From positions 124,001 through 188,000 of the forward strand of contig JAPPED010000015.1 in assembly GCA_028824295.1 (NCBI GenBank): a stretch of DNA of 64,000 bases, given 5' to 3'. The stretch comes from Rhodospirillales bacterium. Lineage in GTDB: Bacteria > Pseudomonadota > Alphaproteobacteria > TMED109. The position numbers and the translations under genes were made by a program. Below the pieces are notes generated by a model, which saw nothing but the letters and a program-made list of their open reading frames with translations, had not been told where the DNA came from and did not search any database. Each line of letters opens with the position of its first letter. Positions within the stretch are counted from its first letter, which is position 1. Shown piece by piece: positions 50,836 to 61,581 of the stretch.

Positions 50836-53046
50836 TCAGGCCGCCACGGCGGGCGTGGTCGGTGTGGACGGGGCGCAAGGAAGTGTCAGCATCACACGGG
50901 CGCCGCGACCTGTGTTGGCGAGGCTGATCTTTCCGCCCTGGTCCTCGACGATTCGACGGACGATCGCTAACCCGAGGCCGGTTCCGCCTTGGCGGGTGGT
51001 GACGTAGGGCTCGGTCGCGCGGTCAAGGAAGTCGTCGGGAAACCCGCCTCCATCGTCCTCGACCGTGACGTGATAGGTGTCGCTGTCGTCGGCCGCTTCC
51101 AAGATGATGTCGATGTTGCCCAACGCCGCAGCAGGTTCGGCGTGACCGTGAATGGCCTGGACGGCATTCTGGACCAGGTTTCCGAGGGCGCGGTCCAACT
51201 GGCTCGCGTCGCACAGAACGTACACGGGTTGGTCGGGGACGTGCGCGCTGACGCGGATATTGACGTGTGCCGTGTCATTGATGGCCTGGACGCCATTGAT
51301 CAGGGCCACCATGTCGACCCGGCGCAACACTGGGGGCGGCAGCCGCGCAAACTCCGAGAATTCGTCAACCATTCGGGTCATTTCCACGACTTGGCGCACG
51401 ATCGTATCGATGCAGGATTCAAATACTTCCGGCTCGGTCCGTACTTCCCCGGCGTAGCGGCGCTTGAGCCGTTCGGCGGCCAGGCGGATCGGGGTCAGGG
51501 GATTGCGGACTTCGTGGGCGATCCGCCGGGCCACGCCACGCCATGCCGCCGCCCGTTGGGCGAGAATCCGTTCCGTCATGTCGTCGAACGTGATGACGTA
51601 CCCTTGGACCCGGGTGTTCCGGGTCGCGGCGTTGACACGCACCAGCAACACGCGCTCTTGTCCGTTTCGGGTCGTAACGACCTGATCCTGATTGACCCTG
51701 CTTGGGTAAATGGCCGCGCGGTGGAACAAGTCTGACATCGCCGGAATCGCTTGAGCGAAAGGCCGCCCGGTGAGCGAGTCCTCGGGCACGCCCAAGAGGT
51801 CCGACGCGGAGTGATTGGAGAGAAAGATCACGCCGCGGGAATCCACCGCGACCACCCCGGCGCTCACCCCTGCCAGCACCGCCTCCGTGAATCGCCGGCG
51901 CGTGTCGAGTTCGCGGTTGGCGGCTACGAGTTCGTAGCGCTGGTCCTCAATCTGGCCGGTCATGCGATTGAATGCGCGGAGCAACAGCAAGAGCTCGCCG
52001 CTCTGGCCCTCTTCCTTGACGCGGGCACTCAGATCGCCATCCCGCACTCGGTTGGCGGCATGGGCCAGTTCCGATACTGGACCGGCAAACCGGTTGGCGA
52101 CCTGGAACCCGATCCAGGCGGCGACGGCCACGAGCAGTACGGCCACCGCGATGAACACCATCGTAAAAGTGATGTGCAGGCTGGCCCGCTCGCGTTCCGC
52201 CTGCTGGTATTCCCCCACCGCCGTTCGCACGGCATCGATGTTGCGCAGTACATTGGTGTCGATGTAGCGCCCCACATAGAGCAGCTGGTCGGCGAGTCCC
52301 GAGAGCGGAGCCAGTGCCCGCACGCGGTCGCCGCCGCGGATCTGAAACACGACGGTCTCACCCTGTAGCGCCCTCTGCAGCGCCCCTGCCGGTAGCTGGT
52401 CGAATGCCAGCAGCAGACTCAGCGAACTACGGGCCAAGATTTGCCCGTCCGCCCGAAGCACGAGAGCTTCGGCAATCCCACGCTCGGTCACCAGTTGGTC
52501 AAGTGTCGCGGTATCCAGGCGATTCTCGGTTGGGGTACGCGCGAGCCGGTTGGCAATCCACAACACGTCGGCCAGCACCAGTTTCCGATGATCTTCGTAG
52601 TAGGCGTCCGCCACGGCCATCGAATGCGTCAGCGCCGATGAGACGCGTTCCGAAAACCAGCCCTGGATGCCGATCGTGAAAAACCCTGCAGCCCCGGCGG
52701 CCACGATGACTGCCGGAGTGGCGGCCAGCAGGCCGAACGCGACGACCAGCTGGACGTGGAGTCGCGCACCCGGCTGCGCTCGCCGTCGCCGTGCCCAGAG
52801 CAGGGCTATCCGGCGCGCGAGGATCAACGTCAGCAGCAGGAGAACGAGCAAGTCGGCGTACAGGAGCGCAAGGATCAAGTCGGGATCCGAGTCCGCGCTC
52901 GGGGTCAGCACGGCGAACGTGACGACGCCCAGCACCGCTCCGGTCAGCGCGAGACCCCAGGCGAGCCACAGCTTTACCCGCTTGCTGCCGGCCAGCTGCC
53001 GAACTCGCGTCCGCAACGGCGCCCAGACGAACGTGACGGCAGTCAT
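50836..53046 (-). CDS. ntrY: nitrogen-regulation sensor kinase NtrY
   Basis: A 736-residue membrane histidine kinase, partner of NtrX. N-terminal helices (about residues 25-50, 57-77, 97-120) and a periplasmic segment are followed by helix 4 ([20 protein letters not shown]) and HAMP ([20 protein letters not shown]). PAS ([20 protein letters not shown]), the dimerisation/H-box [20 protein letters not shown], and the HATPase with N-box [15 protein letters not shown] and G-box [20 protein letters not shown] complete it. It overlaps ntrC by four bases (ATGA). It probably senses redox or nitrogen state; no heme-binding signature is apparent by eye. Confidence 0.95.
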   Translation of the reverse strand: MTAVTFVWAPLRTRVRQLAGSKRVKLWLAWGLALTGAVLGVVTFAVLTPSADSDPDLILALLYADLLVLLLLTLILARRIALLWARRRRAQPGARLHVQLVVAFGLLAATPAVIVAAGAAGFFTIGIQGWFSERVSSALTHSMAVADAYYEDHRKLVLADVLWIANRLARTPTENRLDTATLDQLVTERGIAEALVLRADGQILARSSLSLLLAFDQLPAGALQRALQGETVVFQIRGGDRVRALAPLSGLADQLLYVGRYIDTNVLRNIDAVRTAVGEYQQAERERASLHITFTMVFIAVAVLLVAVAAWIGFQVANRFAGPVSELAHAANRVRDGDLSARVKEEGQSGELLLLLRAFNRMTGQIEDQRYELVAANRELDTRRRFTEAVLAGVSAGVVAVDSRGVIFLSNHSASDLLGVPEDSLTGRPFAQAIPAMSDLFHRAAIYPSRVNQDQVVTTRNGQERVLLVRVNAATRNTRVQGYVITFDDMTERILAQRAAAWRGVARRIAHEVRNPLTPIRLAAERLKRRYAGEVRTEPEVFESCIDTIVRQVVEMTRMVDEFSEFARLPPPVLRRVDMVALINGVQAINDTAHVNIRVSAHVPDQPVYVLCDASQLDRALGNLVQNAVQAIHGHAEPAAALGNIDIILEAADDSDTYHVTVEDDGGGFPDDFLDRATEPYVTTRQGGTGLGLAIVRRIVEDQGGKISLANTGRGARVMLTLPCAPSTPTTPAVAA

Positions 53047-54506
53047 TCGGCTGCTCGCCGGCGACGCGGCAGTGCCCGGAGATCGAGATCGCGGATCTTC
53101 TTTCGGAGCGTGTTCCGGTTGATTCCCAAGAGCTCTGCTGCCCGGATCTGGTTGCCCCCGGTGGCGCGCAGGGTTCGCAGGATCAGCGGCCGTTCAACCT
53201 CTTGCACGAATCGCCGGTACAGCCCGGCAGGAGGCAAGGTATCTCCATGCGCCGCGAAATAGCGATGCAGGTGGCGCTCGACGCTGGCACCAAGCGTGGA
53301 GCCTTCGGTATCGGGCCTTACCGTTGACTGATCTGCACTGCCAAGCTCTTCCTCCACTGTATCGGCACTGATCACGTCCCCGGCTGTGAGCACCACCATC
53401 CGCCGGAGGAGGTTTTCCAGTTCGCGGACGTTTCCGGGCCACGTGTGTTCCGTCAGGCGTGTCAGGGCCTCCTCGGAGATCCGCTTGGGCTCCATACCGT
53501 CTTCCGAGGCGCGCGCAAGGAGATGCCGGGTCAGCAGGGGAAGGTCTTCCAATCGGTCCCGAAGCGGCGGCATACGGATCGGGACCACGTTCAATCGGTA
53601 GTACAGGTCCTCGCGGAACAGGCCTTCGCGGACCAAGGCGCCCAAGTCCCGGTGTGTGGCGGCGACGATGCGGACATCGGCCTGAACGGGAATCATTCCG
53701 CCGACGGGATTGAACTCGCCCTCCTGAAGCACGCGGAGAAGGCGGGTCTGTGCATCGGGCGGCATGTCCCCGATCTCGTCGAGGAACAGCGTTCCGCCCT
53801 CGGCCTGCCGAAAGCGCCCAGCGGACGCACGGTGTGCACCGGTAAACGCTCCGCGTTCATGCCCGAACAGTTCGCTCTCGATCAGGTCGCGGGGAATGGC
53901 CGCCATGTTGAGTGCAACGAATGGACGCGCCCGGCGTGGACTGAAATCATGCAGCGCCCGGGCAACGAGTTCCTTGCCCGTTCCCGATTCGCCAAGCACC
54001 AGAACCGTGAGGTTGGTGTTCACCACTCGGGCGACCACCCTGTACACGCGCTGCATCGCGGGCGACCGTCCGACCATTGGCAAGTCGTCCGGCGAAGTGT
54101 CGGCGGCGGATGGAGCGGGCACGCGGGTTTCCGCAATGGCGCGTCGGACGGTCGCCACGAGCTCGTCTAGGTCGAACGGTTTCGGGAAGTACTCGAAGGC
54201 TCCGCGCTCACCGGCCCGAAGGGCGGTCAGCATCGTGGACCGGGCGCTGATCACGATGACCGGAAGGTCGGGCCGAACCTTTCGAACCCGGGGCAGCAAA
54301 TCAAGGCCGTTGCCGGATGGCATTGCGACATCGGTGATGACGAGATCGCCCGCTCCGGAGCTGATCCAGGACCAGAGTTCGCCCATGTCGCCGGTATCGC
54401 GGGCCGCGAAACCGTGCCGGTGCAGGGCACGCCGGACGACGGTCCGGATGGCCGCGTCGTCGTCGCCCACCAGGATAGTGGCGGTAGGGGATGTCAGCGT
54501 ATTCAA
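53043..54506 (-). CDS. ntrC: nitrogen regulation protein NtrC
   Basis: A 487-residue sigma-54 activator. The receiver domain begins [16 protein letters not shown], with phospho-Asp in VITDVAMP. The AAA+ domain has Walker [21 protein letters not shown], the sigma-54-contacting GAFTGA ([14 protein letters not shown]), Walker [13 protein letters not shown] and the sensor [12 protein letters not shown]. The Fis-like [23 protein letters not shown] is near the C-terminus. The start codon is TTG 54506, overlapping the ntrB stop (TTGA). It drives nitrogen-starvation genes with NtrB and the PII proteins. Confidence 0.95.
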   Translation of the reverse strand: MNTLTSPTATILVGDDDAAIRTVVRRALHRHGFAARDTGDMGELWSWISSGAGDLVITDVAMPSGNGLDLLPRVRKVRPDLPVIVISARSTMLTALRAGERGAFEYFPKPFDLDELVATVRRAIAETRVPAPSAADTSPDDLPMVGRSPAMQRVYRVVARVVNTNLTVLVLGESGTGKELVARALHDFSPRRARPFVALNMAAIPRDLIESELFGHERGAFTGAHRASAGRFRQAEGGTLFLDEIGDMPPDAQTRLLRVLQEGEFNPVGGMIPVQADVRIVAATHRDLGALVREGLFREDLYYRLNVVPIRMPPLRDRLEDLPLLTRHLLARASEDGMEPKRISEEALTRLTEHTWPGNVRELENLLRRMVVLTAGDVISADTVEEELGSADQSTVRPDTEGSTLGASVERHLHRYFAAHGDTLPPAGLYRRFVQEVERPLILRTLRATGGNQIRAAELLGINRNTLRKKIRDLDLRALPRRRRAAE

Positions 54507-55642
54507 CGCGCTGTGTCCGTCGGCGAGGGGGCTTGGACCCCGTCTGTCGAGGAATTGACGGCCGGGAGGTACACCGTAAAGCGTGTCCCGGATCCGGCCG
54601 TCGCGTCCGTGACCTCCACCACGCCACCGTGGTCCTCGATTACCCGGGCCACCAACGAAAGTCCCAGACCGCGTCCGCCGGACTTGGTGGTAACGAACGG
54701 CTCGAATAGATGCTGGCGCATGTCTTCCGGAATACCGGGTCCGCTGTCCTCGATAGCGACAAACACCGGCAGCCCCCGGTGGGCCGCCGTTCCCGTCTGA
54801 ACCCGCAGTCCATGTCGAATACCGGTGATCAGTCGAATGGTCCCCTCTGGATTGGCCTCGGCTGCATTCTTGGCGAGGTTGAGGAAGGATTGGACCAGCC
54901 GGTCGCGATCTCCTGGAACCATGGGGATGGAAGGATCGTACTCGCGCGTGAACGAAGCGTTCTTGGCAAACCCGTTCTTGGCCAGCATGAAGACTCGATC
55001 GAGCACAACGTGCACGTTCACGGGAGCAGTTGGCACGGTGGCCCCATCCACGAAGGTGTCGAACCGGGCGAGCAGCTTGCCAATTCGGTCGGTCTCGTCG
55101 CGGATCAGGCGGGTGAGCTCGCGGTCGGACGGACCGACGGCTTCTTCCAGCAGCTGGGCGGCCCCGCGGATCCCGGAGAGCGGGTTCCGAATCTCGTGGG
55201 TCAGGGTCTCCGCGAAACCGGTCGCCGAGCGCGCAGCGCTCATTTGCCCGAGGCGGTGCCCGCCAATCGACTGGGCTACCGACCGTGCGTGCAACGTCAG
55301 CACGATCTGATGGTGTGCGTCATGGCAAGGAGATGCCCGGGCATCGACGATCCGTGGCGCCATGGCAGGCCCGGTCAGGCGAATGCCGTACTCGACGGCG
55401 CTGCTGCCGCGGCGAACGACACGGTCGAGCATGGCGAGCACGGGGCTGTCGCCGGAGAGAAAGTTTCGGATCGGTCGCCGCAAGAGGCTGCGGGCACCGG
55501 TTCCGAACAGGTGCTCGCCGGCTGGATTGACATAGAGAATATGGCCGGTGTCAGAGATCAGGAAGACCGGCACTGCCATTGATTCGAGCAGATCCTGAGG
55601 ACCGACAGCCGTTTGGGTGGAGGTGTCGCGGGACTCCGCCAC
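54503..55642 (-). CDS. ntrB: nitrogen regulation sensor kinase NtrB
   Basis: A ~379-residue cytoplasmic histidine kinase. It has an N-terminal PAS domain ([20 protein letters not shown]), H-box [21 protein letters not shown]-box [15 protein letters not shown], and G-boxes [20 protein letters not shown] and [20 protein letters not shown]. It phosphorylates NtrC under PII control. The start is GTG 55642, preceded by AGGAG at nine bases; the longer frame to 55756 adds a short hydrophobic stretch untypical of NtrB. The usual upstream dusB gene is missing; a flavin monooxygenase gene lies 311 bases upstream instead. Confidence 0.92.
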   Translation of the reverse strand: MAESRDTSTQTAVGPQDLLESMAVPVFLISDTGHILYVNPAGEHLFGTGARSLLRRPIRNFLSGDSPVLAMLDRVVRRGSSAVEYGIRLTGPAMAPRIVDARASPCHDAHHQIVLTLHARSVAQSIGGHRLGQMSAARSATGFAETLTHEIRNPLSGIRGAAQLLEEAVGPSDRELTRLIRDETDRIGKLLARFDTFVDGATVPTAPVNVHVVLDRVFMLAKNGFAKNASFTREYDPSIPMVPGDRDRLVQSFLNLAKNAAEANPEGTIRLITGIRHGLRVQTGTAAHRGLPVFVAIEDSGPGIPEDMRQHLFEPFVTTKSGGRGLGLSLVARVIEDHGGVVEVTDATAGSGTRFTVYLPAVNSSTDGVQAPSPTDTAR

Positions 55643-55953
55643 TGCGCGGTACTCCTGCACAAGGATTAGGCACAACACACTAATACCAGAACACACTCCA
55701 GCCCAACATTGCGCAACGGTACGAGCGGCGACGTCGTCGCAGCGCTGGCCCGGCACAAGTCTTGCGACCGTCGGTCCAGCTTGCGAGGCCCGTTTGCGGA
55801 TTCTCCACTGCGAACCTGTGCTCGGCGAGAGCTCGAGACCTTCTACGCCGGTTGCCGGTCCTCTACAGCGGCCCGGTTTCGCACCTGTCCGCCGTCAGGC
55901 TGGCGAGGGTCGGTCACCCAGCCGAGCCGACGTCCTCGGATCAGCGGCAACGA
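55643..55953. other. intergenic region upstream of ntrB
   Basis: 311 bases between the end of the monooxygenase gene and the ntrB start on the same strand. No gene is supported. The ntr operon promoter should lie here but I cannot point to a clear sigma-70 or sigma-54 (GG-N10-GC) site. Confidence 0.4.
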
Positions 55954-57792
55954 TCACCCATCAGCACTGACCACAGGACCAGATCCGTCGCCAGTGAGTG
56001 CTGGTCGCGTCAGCGGGATCATGCCTTCGTCACACGCTTTGATCTGGAGTGCCAGGTATTTCGAGTAGATCCGGCACTGGGCGAAGCTGCCCGCGATGAA
56101 CCAGAGTCCCGGCTGCCCGGTCCGGGTCCATAGGTTGCGGAGTTCCTGCTGTTCGGGATCGAACCCCCAGATTGGGCCGACCCGATCCGCGACATCATCG
56201 CCGAACAGTTTTCGGACCAGATAGTCCTGGCCCTTGAAGCCAGTGGCCAGCACGATGAGATCAGCTGCCCGCATATCGCCGCTTCGCATGCGGGCCCCGT
56301 TGGCGACGAACTTGTCGATATCGGAGAACTGGATCAGCGCGATCTTGCCATCGGCGATCAGGTCCGAGCAGCCGACGTTGAAGTAGTATCCGCCGCCGCG
56401 CTCGAGATACTTGAATTGCCACCCTGTACCGTCGGTTCCGAAGTCAAGCTTGAAGCCCGCGCGCGCAAGGCCGTCGAGAAGATCCCGGTCGAGAGCCTTG
56501 GCTTGCTCGGTAATCTGCTGGTGCGTTTTCCTCAGTAACTTCAAGGGTATCGACGTGGTGATGAGATCGCAGTCCGCCAGAGAAGGGCCCTCGTCGTACA
56601 GGGCGTAGGGAAGCTGTGCGCTCGGCTCAATGTTGACGATCAGGGTCGGGTTCCGCTGGACCAGCGTGACATTCGCACCGTGCGAATACAGGTCCTGCGC
56701 AATGTCATGGCCGCTGTTGCCCGTCCCGAGAACCAGCACGTTGCTGTCGGCCCAATCGGCACCTTCCCCGAATTCACTGGAATGCAGGACCTGGCCGGCA
56801 AAATCCATCAAGCTCGGAATATCCGGTCGGTTGGGAACGCCGCTGACACCAGTCGCCATGACGATATGGCGAGGATGGATCTCCCGTGTGCTGCCGTCGG
56901 GCAGACGCAGCATCACCGACCATCTCTCGTCCCGCTCTTCGTAGGTGCCGCCGGCGAACTCGGTGCCCGTCCAGAAATTGAGCTCCATGATTTCGACGTA
57001 GGCCTCGAACCAGCCGGCGATCTTGTCCTTGGGGATGTAGGTCGGCCAGTTCGGCGGGAAGGGCAGGTAAGGCAGATGATTGACCTGGACCTGGTTGTGC
57101 AGGGTCAGCGCATGGTATCGGTTGCGCCAGTTGTCCCCGATGCGTTCTTCGCGGTCAACGATGAGCGTGTCAATCTGCAATTGTGTCAGTTGCGCTGCGA
57201 TGGACAGCCCTGCGTGCCCTCCGCCGACCACAAGGACCGTCGGATCCCGGTCCGCATAGGCGACGGAGGATTGCCGCTGGTCGAACCAGTTTGGTCCTCG
57301 GAAATCCCTCGAATAGGACTGGCCTGTTGGCCTGGCATCACCAACTGCTGCTTCAAACCCTTCGATCTCGCTGAGCGCTGTTAGCAGGGTCCACGCCTTC
57401 ACAACTCCATCTTCGTCGTCGCGGATCAAACGAAGGACGCCTTCCGCCGGGCCGAATGCGCTCGTGAACCCGAATATGGCTTCGATTCCTTCCGTTCCTG
57501 CCCGGGTGACGAGGCGGGGCGGCGTCCGACCCGGATCCGTTTCGAAACTGCCGGGTTGGGCGTGGGGTCCGTGTTGCTTCAACGCCTTGACGATGTTCGT
57601 CTTGCCACTGATGGTCTGGACGTTCCAAGTGAGGGCGAGGAGATCGCGCCAGTGGCTGTTGCGGAGAAACAACGACTCGAGCGCCTCTGGATCGGAGGCG
57701 GAAATAGCCGACTCGAAATCTGCTAGCCAGCGGTCAACAGCCCGGACCGGGGAGTCCTCCAACCCAACTAACATGCTTTGTTCCTCGTCCAT
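55954..57792 (-). CDS. flavin-containing monooxygenase with NTF2-like N-terminal domain
   Basis: A 612-residue FAD/NADPH oxidoreductase. Residues ~1-150 form an NTF2/SnoaL-like domain (AISASDPEALESLFLRNSHW then RDLLALTWN). The catalytic part starts with the FAD-binding VLVVGGGHAGLSIAAQLTQL. It has an FMO/BVMO-like identifier FAGQVLHSSEF and a second Rossmann motif VLVLGTGNSGHDIAQDLYSH for NADPH. The C-terminal ATG-like motif is LIVLATGFKGQDYLV. Members of this group (YUC-like, Baeyer-Villiger-like) oxygenate N, S or ketone groups; the substrate is unknown. It is upstream of ntrB on the same strand but probably a separate transcript. Confidence 0.87.
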   Translation of the reverse strand: MDEEQSMLVGLEDSPVRAVDRWLADFESAISASDPEALESLFLRNSHWRDLLALTWNVQTISGKTNIVKALKQHGPHAQPGSFETDPGRTPPRLVTRAGTEGIEAIFGFTSAFGPAEGVLRLIRDDEDGVVKAWTLLTALSEIEGFEAAVGDARPTGQSYSRDFRGPNWFDQRQSSVAYADRDPTVLVVGGGHAGLSIAAQLTQLQIDTLIVDREERIGDNWRNRYHALTLHNQVQVNHLPYLPFPPNWPTYIPKDKIAGWFEAYVEIMELNFWTGTEFAGGTYEERDERWSVMLRLPDGSTREIHPRHIVMATGVSGVPNRPDIPSLMDFAGQVLHSSEFGEGADWADSNVLVLGTGNSGHDIAQDLYSHGANVTLVQRNPTLIVNIEPSAQLPYALYDEGPSLADCDLITTSIPLKLLRKTHQQITEQAKALDRDLLDGLARAGFKLDFGTDGTGWQFKYLERGGGYYFNVGCSDLIADGKIALIQFSDIDKFVANGARMRSGDMRAADLIVLATGFKGQDYLVRKLFGDDVADRVGPIWGFDPEQQELRNLWTRTGQPGLWFIAGSFAQCRIYSKYLALQIKACDEGMIPLTRPALTGDGSGPVVSADG

Positions 57793-58304
57793 GGCGGCAA
57801 CTTGTCTGTTATTGAGGTCCCGTTGTCGTGCAGCGCCGGGGACGTTCCGCGCCCTGCCGTCACTCGTTCATCGGACACTGCCGGTCGGGCAGTCTAGGCA
57901 GCCGGCCAGCTTGCATCGATGGGCCCAGACGGAATGTTAGTGCACGGCGGGTTCAGCGGCCAAGTTTGACGGATGGCCGAGCTAAGCGGCGCCGGATGCA
58001 CGGACCTGGCGGCCTGACGGCGTTCGATGCCCGTGTGCGGCAACCCAGTCCCGGGCCGCCGCACCGTGTGGTAAGGGTGACGCCAGATGTCGATCTGCAG
58101 TCGGACGTCGCCACGTGAGAAGAAGATCTCCCGATGGGACAGCCCGTCCCGTAGATCGCCGTTTCCTGTGGACCGCCCCGGTGGAATCCGGGGTAGGGGG
58201 GAACGCGACGAAGCGCGTCGGGTGTTCAGGGTTTCTGCCCGTGTTCCGGCGTTGCGCTGCTGTGCACCCTCCGGCACATTGCGCCCGGACTGAGGAGAGG
58301 GTTC
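57793..58304. other. divergent intergenic region between monooxygenase and GMC oxidoreductase
   Basis: 512 bases. No gene is supported; frames on both strands are GC artefacts. Promoters for both divergent genes must be here. A GGAGAGG ribosome site ends the region before ATG 58305. Confidence 0.45.
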
Positions 58305-59918
58305 ATGCGTTCACAGGCGCGGAGTCTCGGCACGTTTGACTATGTGGTGGTGGGCGCAGGATCAGCCGGGTGCGTGCTCGCCAACCGACTGAGCGCGGAT
58401 CCCGGCACTCGCGTGCTGCTTCTGGAGGCGGGCGGCTCGGACCGTTGGCACTGGATCCGTATCCCGGTGGGGTACCTCTATTGCATGGGCAATCCGCGGG
58501 TGGACTGGTGCTTCTCGACCGAAATCGAGGCGGGGTTGGGGGACCGTGCAATACCCTATCCACGGGGCCGGGTGCTCGGTGGCTGTTCCTCCATCAACGG
58601 CATGATCTACATGCGCGGCCATGCCGCGGACTACGACCATTGGCGCCAACTCGGCAACGCCGGTTGGTCCTGGGATGACGTGCTCCCGTACTTCATCCGT
58701 GCGGAAGACCATTGGCGGGCTGACGATTCGATGCACGGCCAGGGCGGGGAGTGGCGGGTCGAGCAGGCCCGAATCCGATGGGACATCCTCGACGCCTTTC
58801 GTGCGGCCGCTCGGGAGGCGGGCATTCCGTCGACCGAAGATTTCAATCGGGGTGACAACGAGGGCTGCGGCTACTTCGAGGTCAATCAGCGGCAGGGCAT
58901 GCGCTGGAACGCGGTACGGGGATTCTTGGACCCGGTGCGCCGCCGGCCCAACCTCGAGGTGGTTCAGGATGCGCATGTCAGGCGGGTTCGGATCGAGGAA
59001 GGGCGGGCCGTCGGGCTCGATCTCTGGCAGGGAACCGAGGCCGTCCGTGTGGACGCTGCAAACGAGGTGGTTCTCGCGGCCGGCGCCATCGGCTCACCTC
59101 AACTCCTGGAGCTCTCAGGAGTTGGCCAACCGGGGCGACTGACGGAGCTCGGGGTGACTCCGGTCGTGGACCGTGCAGCAGTGGGCGAGAATCTCCAGGA
59201 CCACCTGCAGGTGCGCCTGGTTTACCGCGTGCAGGGCATACGCACCCTCAACGAAACCGCCGGGACGCTCAGGGGCAAGGCGGCGATTGCGCTGCAGTAC
59301 CTGCTGTTCCGTCGCGGGCCGATGACGATGGCCCCGAGTCAGCTTGGTTGTTTCGCGCGTTCCGATCCGGATCGCGATGCGGTCAACCTGCAGTATCACA
59401 TTCAGCCGCTCAGTCTCGACCGCTTCGGCGCGCCCCTGGACCCGTACCCGGCCTTTACTGCCAGTGTCTGCAACTTGGCGCCGGAATCGCGTGGGAGCGT
59501 GCACGCAACGTCTCCGGATGCCCGGAAAGCGCCAGCCATCCGGCCCAACTATCTTTCGGCCCCGGAGGACCGGCGGGTGGCGGCCGATGCGATTCGGCTG
59601 ACCCGGCGTATCTGTGCGCAGCCCGCGTTGCAGCGATACAGTGCGACGGAGATTCGCCCGGGGCCCACTCCGGACGATGACGAAAGCCTGGCCAGTGCCG
59701 CCGGCGCGATTGCCACATCAATCTTTCACCCGGTCGGAACGTGCCACATGGGCCGTGACGGGGTAGTCGACGAGCGCCTTCGGGTCCATGGGGTTCGCGG
59801 ACTGCGAGTGGCGGATGCGTCCGTGATGCCGACGATTACGCACGGCAACACGAATGCACCGACCATGATGATCGCGGAACGGGGCGCGGACATGATTCGC
59901 CGGGACGCGCGCGCGTGA
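58305..59918 (+). CDS. GMC-family FAD oxidoreductase (choline dehydrogenase-like)
   Basis: A 537-residue glucose-methanol-choline oxidoreductase. The ADP-binding motif FDYVVVGAGSAGCVLANRLS is followed by LLLEAGGSD. GMC signature 1 is in PRGRVLGGCSSINGMIYMRG and signature 2 in GAIGSPQLLELSGVG. The C-terminal catalytic block is HPVGTCHMGRDGVVDERLRV followed by VADASVMPTITHGNTNAPTM, with the His and Asn of the active site. It oxidises an alcohol; which one is unknown. The gene begins a string of six overlapping genes and overlaps ispDF by four bases (GTGA). Confidence 0.92.
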   Translation: MRSQARSLGTFDYVVVGAGSAGCVLANRLSADPGTRVLLLEAGGSDRWHWIRIPVGYLYCMGNPRVDWCFSTEIEAGLGDRAIPYPRGRVLGGCSSINGMIYMRGHAADYDHWRQLGNAGWSWDDVLPYFIRAEDHWRADDSMHGQGGEWRVEQARIRWDILDAFRAAAREAGIPSTEDFNRGDNEGCGYFEVNQRQGMRWNAVRGFLDPVRRRPNLEVVQDAHVRRVRIEEGRAVGLDLWQGTEAVRVDAANEVVLAAGAIGSPQLLELSGVGQPGRLTELGVTPVVDRAAVGENLQDHLQVRLVYRVQGIRTLNETAGTLRGKAAIALQYLLFRRGPMTMAPSQLGCFARSDPDRDAVNLQYHIQPLSLDRFGAPLDPYPAFTASVCNLAPESRGSVHATSPDARKAPAIRPNYLSAPEDRRVAADAIRLTRRICAQPALQRYSATEIRPGPTPDDDESLASAAGAIATSIFHPVGTCHMGRDGVVDERLRVHGVRGLRVADASVMPTITHGNTNAPTMMIAERGADMIRRDARA

Positions 59919-61105
59919 CGGCGGACGCGGCGGGGACGCCGCCGGGCCGCGTCGATGCGCTGGTCGTGGCTGCGGGTCGCGGCGAACGTGTCGGGGGCAG
60001 AGTGCCCAAGCAATTCCGCGTCGTTCAGGGCCGACCCGTCGTCCGCTGGGCCGTGGAAGCATTCACCCGCCACCCCCAAGTTGAACGTGTACTGACCGTC
60101 GTCGCTCCCGGTCAAGCCAACGCTGCTGCCGCCGCACTAAGAGGTGTGGAGGTTCGCATCCTGGATCGCGGCGGCGCCACCCGGCAGGAAAGTGTGGCGG
60201 CGGGTCTCGAGGCGCTCGCCTCGGATCCGCCGCAGACCGTGCTCATCCATGATGGGGCCCGTCCCCGACCCGGCGCAGCGCTGATCAGTCGGGTCATCGA
60301 TGCCCTGTCCAATGCCGACGGCGTGGTGCCGACCGTGCCGCTGAGCGATACCCTGAAGGAAACCGGTGACGACGGGCACGTCCGGCGGACCCTCCCGCGG
60401 ACCGGCTTGCACGGTGCGCAAACGCCGCAGGGCTTCCGCTTCGACCTCATCCTCGGCGCGCATCGGGCGGCGTCGGAGGAGACCGGCGCGACCGACGACT
60501 CCTCGCTGCTCGAAACGGCTGGTCATGTCGTGCAGGCGGTTGCGGGGGATCCCGAGAACCTGAAGGTCACCGCCCCTGGCGACTTTGCCCGGGCTGAGAG
60601 GTTATTCGGGGAACGCCTGCCCCGGACCGGGCAGGGCTTCGATGTACACCGGTTTGGTCCGGGGGAATCGGTTCAATTGCTAGGCGTCAGACTCCCGCAT
60701 GATCAGGCGCTGGTCGGGCACTCTGACGCAGACGTCGGACTGCATGCCGTGACGGACGCCATTCTGGGTGCCCTTGCCCAGGGTGACATCGGGCAACATT
60801 TCCCTCCGGGAGACCCACGGTGGCGCGACGCCAATTCGGCCAAGTTTCTTCAGCACGCCGGAGCCATGGCGCACGAAGTAGGTGCAGAAATCACGCATAT
60901 CGACGTCACCATCATTTGCGAAGCTCCGGCGGTTGCCCCGCATCGCGAGCGCATGCGGCAGTCCGTAGCCGGCATCCTGGGCCTGCCGGCCGCAGCGGTG
61001 AGCGTGAAAGCCACCACGACCGAGGGTCTCGGCTTTGCTGGTCGTCGTGAAGGGATTGCGGCGTTTGCTTTGGCCACGTTGCTCGTACCGAACGAGAGTG
61101 CATGA
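59915..61105 (+). CDS. ispDF: bifunctional IspD/IspF of the MEP isoprenoid pathway
   Basis: A 396-residue fusion enzyme. The N-terminal half (~1-225) is 2-C-methyl-erythritol 4-phosphate cytidylyltransferase with LVVAAGRGERVGGRVPKQF and VLIHDGARPRPG. The C-terminal half (~235-396) is 2,4-cyclodiphosphate synthase with metal-ligand QGFDVHRFGPGES, VGHSDADVGLHAVTDAILGA and KATTTEGLGFAGRREGIAAF. The fusion is typical of alphaproteobacteria and skips only the IspE step. GTG 59915 overlaps the GMC gene stop. It is followed by pgpA with a four-base overlap. Confidence 0.96.
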   Translation: MTADAAGTPPGRVDALVVAAGRGERVGGRVPKQFRVVQGRPVVRWAVEAFTRHPQVERVLTVVAPGQANAAAAALRGVEVRILDRGGATRQESVAAGLEALASDPPQTVLIHDGARPRPGAALISRVIDALSNADGVVPTVPLSDTLKETGDDGHVRRTLPRTGLHGAQTPQGFRFDLILGAHRAASEETGATDDSSLLETAGHVVQAVAGDPENLKVTAPGDFARAERLFGERLPRTGQGFDVHRFGPGESVQLLGVRLPHDQALVGHSDADVGLHAVTDAILGALAQGDIGQHFPPGDPRWRDANSAKFLQHAGAMAHEVGAEITHIDVTIICEAPAVAPHRERMRQSVAGILGLPAAAVSVKATTTEGLGFAGRREGIAAFALATLLVPNESA

Positions 61106-61581
61106 ACGCGATGGTCAGTGACCGTCTGGCCGAATCCGTGGCACTGGTGGGTGGCCTGGGCCGGGTCGGGCCAGCGCCCGGTACCGTCGCGTCCTTGGCG
61201 ACGATCCCAATCGGCGTGGCCCTGCATGTCCTCGGCGGCGCGGTGGCTGTGGGCGTAGCGGTTGCCTGCGTGGTGGCGTGTGGCTGGTGGTCAGCAGAGC
61301 GATACGGGAGGCTGACCGGCCGCCATGATGCGCCCGAGGTGGTCGTGGACGAGGTGGCCGGAATGCTGGTACCACTAGCCGCGGCTGGAAGTGACATCGT
61401 GCTGGTACTGGTCGCGTTTGGTCTGTTTCGCCTGCTCGATATCGTGAAGCCGTTCCCGATCTCGTGGTTGGACACAAAGGTTCCCGGAGGATTGGGGGTC
61501 ATGGCTGACGATCTGGCTGCGGGTTGCTTGGCAACGGCAGGTACCCTCGGGTTGGGAGTCTTGCGTGACGCCTGGTTCTGA
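61102..61581 (+). CDS. pgpA: phosphatidylglycerophosphatase A
   Basis: A 159-residue integral membrane phosphatase that makes phosphatidylglycerol. The family motifs are GRVGPAPGTVASLATIPIGV, the acidic WWSAERYGRLTGRHDAPEVV then VDEVAGMLVPL, and FRLLDIVKPFPISWLDTKVP then GGLGVMADDLAAG. Three hydrophobic helices are visible. ATG 61102 overlaps the ispDF stop (ATGA). It is followed by a cinA-type gene whose GTG start lies 17 bases inside its end. Confidence 0.93.
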   Translation: MNAMVSDRLAESVALVGGLGRVGPAPGTVASLATIPIGVALHVLGGAVAVGVAVACVVACGWWSAERYGRLTGRHDAPEVVVDEVAGMLVPLAAAGSDIVLVLVAFGLFRLLDIVKPFPISWLDTKVPGGLGVMADDLAAGCLATAGTLGLGVLRDAWF

